Assembly: GCA_034620365.1 (NCBI GenBank)
Contig: JAQGEQ010000349.1
Location: 94,503 to 158,502 of the forward strand
From: Pegea sp. RAD2-039
Taxonomy: Eukaryota; Chordata; Thaliacea; Salpida; Salpidae
Direction of reading: 5' to 3'
Length of the DNA stretch: 64,000 nt
The position numbers were made by a program, and so were the translations under genes. The notes beneath the pieces are model-generated. The model saw only the letters and a program-made list of their open reading frames with translations. It did no database searches and was not told where the DNA came from. Shown here in pieces: positions 1 to 11,900 of the stretch. Within the stretch, counting starts at the first letter, position 1; the number at the start of each line of letters is the position of its first letter.

Positions 1-260
1 CCAGCTTTTTGGGCCCAGAAACCCAATATAAGGTCCAAAGTCCTTTTGTATCCCCTTTTATTTGCCCAACAAGCAAGTTTTGAAGGGCCCCTGTTTGATT
101 TTCAGATAAGGGAGCACAAAGTCCCTGTTTGGTTTAAGATTTAGATGATTTTAAGATCTTTCTTCAAGGATTTCAAATCTGAGATTTTTAACTGAAGATA
201 AAAACTAAAGATGATCGTGTCTTTCTGCATCTTTTAACTTGAAATCAATCTTGCTTCTAG

Positions 261-2999
261 CTCTTCTGAAACTAAACTCCAAATCGATGCAAGAGATCAT
301 CCAACAAACTCCAATCTCAGATAGGATCAAATCCAAGAAGAAGCTCCTCCAAGATCTTCAGGAGCACAAAGATCAACTTCACAAATTCAAACTTAATTAT
401 CCTTACATCACAGGTGAGTCGATGACATCAATGTGACTATGACGTCATCACTAAGTTTACAGATTTATTCAAAGAATCTGATGACGTAGCACAAATGATT
501 GATGACGTAGAGCTTTCGGTCACGGCTGAGTTGTTGCAGTTAGAAGCACTGAAGCGTGACGACGACGCGTATGAAGGGGAAATCGCGCGGCTGACGTCAC
601 GTCTTAACGACGCGAAAACGGCTTTGGAGCAAATTCGTAAAGGTAGATGACGTCATAATTTTGGAAATGATCACATGATCAATTTTATAAAAGATGACGT
701 CATCTCGAGATCTGATGACGAAGAAGATAAACTGGAAGCTGATATTCGAAATTATGAACAACAACTGAGAGATCTGAAGAACTCCGATCGACGTATGATG
801 ACGTAATCATCGCGTGATGCTGTTATTTAAAAGTCTTGTGATTTAGAACGCCTCTCTCTCAGTACTGTATCAAGTTCGAATGACGATGACGTCATCACAG
901 CTATTGATGTTCGAAACAGTGAAAAGCCACGTGACAAAAAGTAGTTTCGGCCAGAAATGAAAAACGCCAAAAAAGTAATTAATGAAATGCAGATTTGTTG
1001 GTGAAAAAGATGAGTTGTTAGAGTTACTTGGAGATGATTTAAAACGACATCTAGTGACAGATTTATCATCTTCCAATCTCCATGGATCACAAGAGAGAAC
1101 AACTTCCAGTAAAATTCATATTTGAATCTCGAAAAAAATTACTCTTCGAAATTTTCAGTGACGTCATCAACCGGAAGTACCGCTTCACTACTTGAAGCTC
1201 AAATCAGTTTCCCGGATGTAGAAGATGAACTTAAATCCATCTCTAATTCGATTAATGACGTCATCAGCACTCCACAACCAGTTGCTACGTCATCACCATA
1301 TCTCCAAAAACCTGCTAATGATTCAATGACGTCATCACTTCCTACAACAAGTTTTGACCAATCGTGGAACGCCCTTAAAAACCAGGTTAGATTCACCTCC
1401 TGATGACGTCATTCACTCAAAACATTGACGTCATAGTTGGGTGAGCGAGCAAGATCTTTGGAGACTGCTCTTCAGAAGCAAGAAGAGTTAAAGATGAAGA
1501 TCACGGAGATCACCGAAAAATTTGACGATTTTCAAAATCAAGTTGATGACGTCACTAGTGACGTCACTGTAACCAGAAAATTAGTGGCTGAAATTAACTC
1601 AATGGCAGACCAGATTAGTGAAGTAGAGCGTGAAACTCAGATGACGTCACAATCGAAAGGTGGTGACGTCATCAACGCGATTTCGTCAATTTTATTCGAG
1701 CGTTGGGAAACCTTAAGAATGAAAAGCGCTTCAAAGTTAACTAATCAAGAAGTGAGTCGATGACGTCATCTACTACGTCATCATCTGATTACGTCATCAA
1801 CAGATGCTTAAAATGGAAGATCAAGCTCATCTTCAAACAGTAGAGGCTTATAAAAAAGAATTAAATGATATTAATGATTGGATGACGTCACGACAACTAG
1901 AGTTGTCGACGATGACGTCACAAACATCAGATGATGACGTCAGTAACTTACAACGTAATTTAAATAAACATGAAAAAGTTTCTGAAGAAATTGAACGGAA
2001 AGTTGAATTGCTTGAAGAACTTGCTGGTTAGTTTTGATGACGTCATAGTGACGTTTTAAAGATATAATTTTGATGACGTAATTTCTTTAATTTTCGAATT
2101 CGATTTAATATAGAGACCTACAAAAAGATTAATCTTCATCATCAAGAATTTAATAAATCTTTTGGCGTTGCTATAGGTAACAGTGACGTCATCTCGTAGA
2201 TATGGGGTTTTGGTGTTTCGTTTTTAGATTTTCAATCAAAAATTAAGTTTTGATATCACTGTGTGACGTCATCATTCACTCATCTAGAATCTTTTTTGCG
2301 TCGTTGGTGACGTCATCAGTTAAAATCATTTTTCATTTTGTTTGAACTTTGTAAAAATTTATGTAAATAAATTTCAAAAATCAGCTGGAAACACTTTTTT
2401 ACAGAAAATATCTCGAAAAACGATCAACAACCAGAATTAACAGCGGAAATTGATGACGTCAAAAATCGATTGTTTATTTTACAACAAAAAATAAACGAAT
2501 CACAAAAAGTTTTTCAGGTAATTCCCCCGAAATGAAAAAATTAAAAAATTTTCAAATCCGAAATTTCAGAATCAGTTAAAGACTCAAAATCAAGACTCGT
2601 TGAAAAACTACGAATCAGAATCAGAACGACTTCAACGTTGGCTACAATCAATCCAGGTATGACGTCACTACTGTGATGACGTCATTGATTTTAACAAAAA
2701 TAATTTTCAAAGCCACAAATGAAATTGAAAGAAATATCAAATCAATTTTCGGAAGATTTCCAAAATCATCAAGATCAGCTGGATGCTCTTTCCAGACACG
2801 GGAGCAAGATTGATACTGGTTAGTGACATCATTCGGGATGACGTCATCATGGTGACGTCATCAATTTCTAGCGAGTCTTGCGTCGACTCTTGAGGATGGA
2901 GATGTTTTAATGACGTGGAAACAGCTGCGTCATCATTTAGAGGAGTTGCAGATGGAATCAATGACGTCATCAACTAACACGTCATCAGTGGTGATGATG
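261..2999 (+). CDS. SYNE1/2-like: Nesprin exons 1-13: spectrin-like rod, first visible part
   Basis: Exons: 261-413, 463-642, 694-792, 847-940, 993-1108, 1159-1385, 1437-1751, 1804-2026, 2114-2176, 2405-2517, 2570-2656, 2713-2818, 2872 to about 2999. The translation is charged, heptad-like alpha-helical sequence with spaced tryptophans typical of spectrin repeats (for example ERLQRWLQSIQ, LFERWETLRMK, DINDWMTSRQLE). Exon 4 begins after the acceptor TGATTTAG, the only choice that keeps phase with exons 3 and 5. The donor of exon 13 is ambiguous: 2987, 2990 or 2999, all phase 0. Between exons 9 and 10 lies a 228-nt intron with three TGACGTCA copies. The first 260 bases hold no exon I could identify. 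DDVI and MTSS peptides recur because TGACGTCA sits inside codons. Confidence 0.85.
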
Positions 3000-5900
3000 G
3001 TTGGTTGTCATGGTAACCGACAAAAAGAAAAAAGCTTAAACGTAATTCTATGAAAGAAACAAATAATTGAATTTTAATCCAAATTATTTGATCTTTAGAA
3101 GAAACTGGAAGATTTGATAAAGATCTGGAGAAGAGGATCTAAAGATGAAGATGTTGAGAAGAGATCTTTGAAGCTGATGAAAGTAAATCTTCCCAAAAAA
3201 TCCTTTTTTTTCTGTCAATTATCTATTTTTTTGTAGAGAATATCTGATTGGCTACAACATCTTCAATTCAATCATCTAATTGTTGATTGGACAAACCAAA
3301 ATGACGTCATCTCTAAATTAGATGACGTCATAAAAGCTCTAGAAGAACCACTAAGCGAGAAATTCAATGTAAAAATATGATGACGTCATCTTTCAAATAA
3401 TTGTTTTCTTCTTTTTTTTTAGTTTTGTGAACGCTTATCGGATGATAGCGATGACGTCATCGGTTGCGTCATTAGTGTGAAAAATCGCGCGGAATTAGTA
3501 AAGAAAATTATGAATAAAGAAGAAGAAAGATCAGAAGTTAAAAGAAGGGAATGGAAAAACTGTCAGGTTTCAGGGTTTCCAAAATTATTTTTTTAAATTT
3601 ATTTGGAAATAAGTGTTTCTAAATAAAAATTTAAAATTTAATTTTACAAAAATGATTTTTAATTTACTTTCAGATTGAACTTAAATTACTTTTGTCACGT
3701 GTTTCCACTGTACAAAGTGACGTCACAGCGATGACGTCACGTGATCAGAATGATCAATCTGAGCTTGAACGTTGTTGTGATGACGTCACAAACTTACGAA
3801 AGAGTTTTGATAAAAATGAAGAAATTGTTTTAAAGGTTTCCAAATTAATTTTATATTTTGAAACTCTAAAATCGGTATTGACGTCACAGTTTGCTGATGA
3901 CGTCATCCCTCATCATACAATCGACGCAATTCAATTAAAGAAAAATTTGAATATCTTGGAGAAGACGGTTATGAAAGTTTCTCAAGTTTACCGACATCGG
4001 AAAAATGATTCTAATAAATTGATGCAGGTAAAACAGTGTTTCCAATTATAAAATAATTAATAAAACTTTTTAATAAAATTATTATTTTTAATTAGATCAA
4101 GAATAAACAAAATTAAATTAAAAGTATTTAGTTTCGAACAAATACTTTAATTTGAAATTAAATTTTTTTGTTTTGAAACACTGTTTCTAGATGCTTATTG
4201 ATCACGACAACATGATGAAGATCGCTGAAGATAAATTAAATCAACTTCCGATAAAAATTGAAGGTGACGTCATAGATTTATGTGATTACGTCACAAGTTT
4301 CAAGGTTTGAAGTAAAAATTCGAATATTTAGAAAATATTGAAAAAAAAATAATTTTTAGAAATTTTTTCAACTTCTTCATCGGCAACACTTAAATTTCAA
4401 TCAATTTGCAACAAATTTCAACTCGAATTTCACTGAAAAAGCGACAAAGAAAATGAAATATTTGAACGAACGACAAGAACGAGTTGACAGAAAGTGGAAT
4501 GACGTCATCACGCGCTTACAACGCGATTTAAAAGTAAACTTTTTTCACATTTTACTTGTTTCAAATTAAAATTTTTTACAGACACAAAAAGAGATTGACT
4601 CGAAAAGATTACGTCAGAAGACTATCATAAGTGACGTCACAAATTTCATAAAATCGCCAGCAGGAAGTGACGTCACAACCAAAATTAATGAGTTGGAAAC
4701 AAGTCGAGAAAAATTGATTTTTATTGGAGCAGGTTCTGACGATTTATGATGACGTCATCACTAATACTGATTTTTTGCAAATTTTCAGATATTGATAGAA
4801 TGTTGGAAAAATCAAAATCGTGTAGTCACGTGACTAGCTCTCCGCTTTGTAAACAGCTTCGAGAGCTAGTGGACGACCACACGCGAGCTCGTTGCCATGC
4901 CAACTGTCAATTAGACAAATGGGTCAAAGTTAAAAGATTTACAGAAAAGTAAAATCTTTAAAAGTAGAAATTTTATTCTCAAACTTCTGTTTTAAGATTC
5001 CATCGAATCGCTGATGACGTCATCAGTTGGTTACATGATGTAGCATCACCGAATCTTAATCAAATATCAAACAATATGACGTCAAACAAGTAAAACTCAT
5101 GATGACGTCATAAACTTGGCCACTTAACTTGTTTTTTTAGAATTTTAGAATTGTATGAAGAACTTCAATTACATCAGCTCAAAGTTGATGACGTCATCAA
5201 ATTCGTAGAAACACTTAAAATGACGTCATCATCAACTAACAACGCTATAAATCGAAAAATCAATCAGTTAAAAGAATTGAAGTCTTGCGAAAAGCAGATG
5301 ACGTCACGCTATCAGCAAATACTCAAGGTGAGAAGGTTTTTATCTTGCCGGTTGCCATGACAACCGATATTTATTTGCAGGAAAAAATCGGGAAGTCCAA
5401 ACATACAGATTTGCAAATAAGCTCTGAAATCACTGCTTGTGACGTCATCATTAAAAAGCTGATGATACAATTAAGTGACGTCATCGGAGTAGAAGATCTA
5501 GGTCATCAGCTAGTATCAGTGAAAAAAGTCCGATTGAAGATCGAGTCTTTAAGAATCTTTAGTGATTTCGATCAAAAGATTGAAGTAGTGAGCAGCAAAG
5601 TGAGTTTTGTGGTTGCTATGGTGATTGTGGTTGTCATGTGACGTTGCTATGACAACAGGTTGATGATTTAGAGGTGAAAATTGAAGAAGATTTGAAAACA
5701 TGGAAGAAATTTGAAGAGGATGCTGAGATCTTGAAAAGTTGGATACTCAGAGCAAAAAAAGTTTAAAAAAAAACTAAAAAAAAGTTTATTAATTTGTTTC
5801 ATTTACAGATTTTACAAATAGAAGCTTCTCTGTATAACTATGATGACGTCATCACTCATATTTCAGTCATTAAAAAACAAGAGAAAAAAATGAAAGAAAA

Positions 5901-8900
5901 AAATCGAAAATTATTAAAAATGGAAAAATATTTTAAAAGTTTGTTTTCTTGAGAGAAAATTTCAGGAAAATTTCAATAAATTTTCGCGCAGAATTAATTT
6001 TGGACAAAAAAGTCGCTGATAGATGTTTATCTTCAGAACCCGGATGTGGAAGTGATATCCTTGCTGAGTTGAGTCACATGATGATGACTCTGGAAACAGA
6101 TATTTTTGATAAATTTAATAAAATGAAAAATTTATCAAATGATTGGAAAAAGTAAAAATTAAATTTAAAAAAAAATTTGAATTACTTAAAAAATTAATAA
6201 AATTAAAATTTTTTAAATTAAAATTAGTTTAAAAGAAATTGTTATTTAATTCTGCAGTGTTTCTAATTTTTTTTTAGTTAATTTTTTCTAATTTTATTTC
6301 TAAATTAATTAAATATAATAGAAAATATTTACAAGAATGTGTTAGCGAGAGGTGCTTTCTTCAGGCACCCTTCTTCACGTTTATTGTAAAAATAATAATT
6401 ATTATTATTTAAATTTTTTAGATACTTTTCAGTTTATCAAAAAACTGAAAACAAATTGGCTTTTTTCGAAAATGAAACCGAAAAAGTGAAAACAGAAAAT
6501 TCAACTCTAAAAAACAAAATCTCAAAATTAAAATGTAATGACGTCACTAAACTTCGATGACGTCAAACTAACCTCTTGTTGTCATAGTGATGATAGAAGA
6601 TCTCAGAAAAGCTGAGATTGAAAAGAAATTTCTGTTTATAGAAGGTGAAACGCTAATTTCCACCACAACATCAAAAGTTGAAGATTATGTAAGACGCGAA
6701 TATGAAAATGTCGAGAAGAGGTGACGTCATCAAGTTTTAATTGAAGTCTTGTAAGACTTTGATCATTAATAGATGGAACAGCGCAAATGAGTCGATGACG
6801 TCACTCATAAGCTCTTATGACGTCATTCTAAATCAGTTTAACGAATACGAAATAGTCGAGAAGCAAATTGCGTCAATTATCTTTCAAGTGACGTCACGAT
6901 ATAATTTGATGACGTCATCAGATGATCAAATGAGTGATGACAAAATTCTTCATGAATTAGAAGTGATTTTTTCAATTTATTAAAAAAGAAATTAATTTAT
7001 TTTTTTTAGTTTCTTCAAAATGATTGTGATGAGTTAAAAATTCAATTAAAAAAATTGGAAACACTTTCTGTCGTTGAATTTGACGCTCTTGAGGGTTTCC
7101 AAATGGTTTCTAAAAATTACAAGTTCGAATTAATTCGTAAAACTCAAATTCTAAAATTTAATTTTGACAGATTGTCACGTGACATTCGAACTTTAATCCA
7201 ACATGTACAACATTACCTGATGACGTCACAAGATTTGATGACGTCAAATGCTGAATTCAATAAAAATTATAATTTATTAGAAAATTGGTTAAATAAAGTT
7301 GAAAGTTTCAATAAAACTGAATTATCGACCAATAATCGTTTAGCAATTGAAGTAAGTCATCGATATTTATGACGTCATCATCATGACGTCATCTTATGAT
7401 TAACAGAAAGCTTTGATGGATCAACAAATTCTGCTGACTGAATTTGGTGAAAATTCGAAAATGATGAATCAGCAGAATTTATTAATTTATCAAATTTTGA
7501 TGAATCAGCAAAAATTGAAAAAAGTTCAAAAGTTAAATAAAAAATGGAAAAAAGAATTTTTAGAAACGAATCAAAGGTAGAAATATTTTTATTCAATTTA
7601 TAAATACAAAATCAAAATATTTATTTTACAATTTATTATTTTCTAAGTAAATTTTGATAAATTTTCAAAAGTTTTTTGGAAACACTTTTCTCAAATTTAC
7701 ATTTTCTTTTCTAATTTTTTTAACTAATTTTTATACAAAATATAATTATTTATAAAATAAGATTTTATATTTACAAATATTTCCCAATTTTTTTTTAAAT
7801 AAAACTTTTTTTAGTTTAAAAACTATAAAATTTAAAAGATTGAAAAAATTATTTTAATTTTTAGAATGTTTTTGTTACAATCAATGTTGACTGGATTATT
7901 TTCATTTACTGAAAAATGTACAAATTGGAAAATTTTTGTTGAAAAAGTTGAAAATAATCTCACAAAAAGAACAAATAATATTTTCGAAAATGCAAGGTTC
8001 AAAATTTTATAAATTTAAAAAAAAAATTTGAAACTCTAAAAAATTTTTACTAATTAGCATAATAATCACGTGTTTATGACGTCACAGAATTCTCGATCTT
8101 ATTCTTGTTGAGATTGGATCACGTCATCAACTACTCGACTCGATAATTCGAGATAGTGAACTTCTAATTAACGACGATGACGTCATTGCTACAAGGTGAG
8201 CTTATGACGTCATCGAATCATTTTTTTAACATCTTGACTTTCAGTCACCAAAAACTTGACCATCAATGGCGACGTGTTCTAAATGACGTCATCTCACGAC
8301 GTAATGACGTCATGAAAAAAGTTGATTTATGGAAAAGCTTTATGACGTCATCACAACGTCTAAACTACTCAACCAGAACCATTCAAATCCATTTAAACAT
8401 TTTTGATGACAGTTTTCACGCTTCAATGATTACTGATGACGTCACAGCTTTACTGGTAACACTTTGAAGATAAATTTTGAAATTTTTAACTTTTTTTTTT
8501 AGAATTTAGAAAAAAGTGGATTTTGTGATGACAATCAATGTCAAAAGATGTTAGAAAAAGGTCATGACGTGTTGATGACGTTGTTCGAGAATGATCATGA
8601 CAAGTTAAAGCAGCAAATATCAAAAGATCAAATAGTTTGGAGAAATGTAAACTTATCGATTCGATTATTGAGGTTGTTAGTGACGTCATCATCAAATATT
8701 TTCAATTTCTGATAATATTTATTTATTTATAAAAAATATTAAATTGGATTTTCTATGACATTTTATTTTCAAATATTTCAGTTTTCTTAAATTAATTTTT
8801 ACTTTTTTTATATTTCTGTAAATTTGAATAATGAGAACAGCTGTTACATCATATATATGACGTCACGCTAATATCAGAGGTTAATTATTTGCATTCAAAT

Positions 8901-11900
8901 CACATATGGTGCCCTAGTTAGCTATCCGGGTTTTCCCCTGTTTAGTAAATCATCTCTGTGACGTCACGAATTTATTTTTTTTAGTTTTTTGAATAATTTT
9001 TTCGAATTTCAAACCACGTGACAACTACGTCATCAATGACGTCATTCTGTTTCATCAGACGCAAACTTCAAGATCTTAGCAATGACGTCATAGAATTTGA
9101 CGAAACTATTAATGACGTCATCGTATTAGTCATGGAAACACGCGCGATGTTTATCACAGAATCGATGACGTCATCACCATCACAGTTACAAAGTGACGTC
9201 ATCAAGCTGCGCGATCGTCAAATCATGTTTGAGTTAAATTGGGATCGTATCGAGTAAGTGTGACGTCATCAAACCAACATGACGTCATTAAAATTGATGA
9301 TGACGTCATAGGAAGATGAAAAGATCATTTGAAATCTTCATGAAGAAGATCGAACGTCCGGAAAATCTGATGATGGAAAATCGACTCAAAGTCGCGATTC
9401 TTCTCTGGAAGACGATGAAAATGATGACGTCACAACGTCAATACGTCATCAACACAATTTTAGGAGAAAGTGAAAAATTCAATGAAAATTATCGTCGCCT
9501 TTCTGATTGGTTGAATCGAAAAGAAGCAGAAATCGCGTTGATTAATGAACACAACTGTGACGTCATCATGAGTAAAATGCGTGACGTAAGCATCTTTTGA
9601 TGATTGATTCGTTGTGATAATTATTTGATGACGTCATAGGATTTCGCGATTGGAAATGATCATCGCGCGATCTTGAGAGATCTTGGTGAAGATTTGAGAT
9701 CTTCAGGAGCCGATGAGGTTGAGATGAAGATGAGAAGGATTGATGAGCGATGGAGTTATTTAGAAGAGTTGCTTCGCGCGAGGTTGATGACGTCATTAGT
9801 GCGAATTAGGAAATAAATTTCAGTTTTTTTGTTTTAGGTCGAAAAAAGTGAAAGGAACTTTGAAAGCTGTCAATCAACTGAACTTGTGTATGATGGAGCT
9901 TCGTCATTGGCTGAAAGCAATTGAAGATAATTTGAATGAGCCAATCAGATTTGAGAAATGCTCAGATGAAGATATCAAGTTGAAATTGAAAGAACAACAA
10001 GTAAGCGACTAATTTGGCTTTTTGTAGTTTTTTATTTTCGGAAATTATGGTCAGAAAACGGTTCAAAATGGTTTTAAGTGGGTTTTGGTGGTTGAATTAG
10101 GAAAAGTACTTAAACCAGCACTTAAATTAGAAATTTTGAAGCATTTAGACGATAAAAATAAAATTTTGAAATAATATAAAATTAAGAAAAGTTCTAATCG
10201 AGCGCCAAAAACCAACTTTTTGATTTGGTGAGAAAAATTTAAAGTATTTCAAATTATATAATGAGAGAAAGAGGAAGAAAAAGTTGAAATCACTCATGCG
10301 GAACGATGCATTTATCAGCTGTTATTTCTTGAATGTCATTAGAAAGTATAAATTTGAGATAGAAGTTTGTTTTGGTTTACAATTTTCTTAGTTCAGAAAA
10401 TATTCTTGATAAATTTTGTGGCTTTAAAAGTTACTTTCAAATAGAATTGATTTTCTTGATTCGAAAAAAAAGGAGTATTTATTGATTATTATAAGAATCA
10501 GGAATCAGTTTTGACTTTAAGTAAAAAACTTGACCAATAATTTAAGAAAATTAAATTTTCAAACTTTACTAATAAATAAGAATATTTCTATTTTTATAAA
10601 AATATTAAAAAAAATAAAAAAAAAATAAAAAATAATAAATTAATTTTTAAATTTCTATTTCTTCAACAAAATCAGTATTAATTAAAGTCACGTGGTTTTA
10701 AAAAAAAAGGAAGTTAAACTCTCGGCTTCTAGTCACGTGGTTCACTGTTTGCAGTTACTTATGACGTCATAATTACTTCGATTCGTAAAATTGTAAATCA
10801 GTCAAAGTTGTTGATGACGTCATCGCCGTTCACGGTGAAGTTTTAAATTTGATCACGTGTTAAAAATGATTTTAGAATAAAAGAATTTAACATTTTTAAA
10901 TTTAAATTATTTTTTGTTTAGATTGAAAAAAGTTTATTCTTTTTTTACTAAAAGTAATTTATTTTTTTCTTATTTTGATAAAAATAGAAGTTTTATGAAA
11001 GTTTTTTTTTCATCAAAATATATTTTGTAATTTCTTACTTAACTATATTTAGAAAATAAAAAAGAAACTTTTTTAAAACAAACTTTTCCTTGTTTGAAAA
11101 AATTCTTTTATTTCAAGATATTAAATTATATCTGATGACGTCATGATTATATTATTTAAGATAAAATTTAAAATTGACTTTTTATTTGATAAATATTTTC
11201 TTGAAGTTTAAATCTGAAATTTTTTGTTTTTTTGAAAGTTGGTTTTTTACTGAAAATGTTTCAAAATTAAATTTTAATTTTTTTGTTTAATTTTATTGTA
11301 TTTACTTGTGTATTTAGTATTTCTATAAATTTATAATAAATATTTGTTATATAATATATATAAATATTATTTATATTCAAATTATCATAAAAATATAATT
11401 AAATTATAATTTAATAAACTGAAAATTTTTTAAATTTATAAATCAGCAAAAATGAAAAAGTTTTTTGGTTGCTTAGTAACTCTCCTCAAAGATGCTAACC
11501 GGATCAACAATTAAAGACGAATCAAGCATCTACATCAACACTCTTCAAGATCTTCTAAATGAGGAAGACTCTACTGATCTTATAGATCAGATCATTTGTA
11601 ATTTTTGTTGTAATTCCGAATTACGTCATCATTACCATGACAACCAAGGTCCACAAAAATGGTTCAACAAACGGTCCAGATCTTACAGTATGCCTAGTAA
11701 AGTGACAGTGATGACGTCACCGTATGTGACGTCATCAGTACGACGTCAACATTCGGTTCATGACATGTACTACAGTTTGTCGTTAGTGGATATTCCTGAG
11801 AAACTGTTAGTTGATGATGACGTCATTGATGACGTCACAGACGATTCGTCACTTGATGGCGCTCTCGAGTACTTTCGCGTACTGACACCTAGTGGTGGAA

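Noticed and set aside
1-260. A coding exon before 261
   Set aside because: No open segment with acceptor, donor and matching phase could be found. It probably lies in an intron, but the window edge prevents a decision.
5939-5965. A 27-nt ultrashort intron in nesprin
   Set aside because: It would leave a frame clash. The acceptor at 5991 gives a 53-nt intron like the others and keeps the frame.
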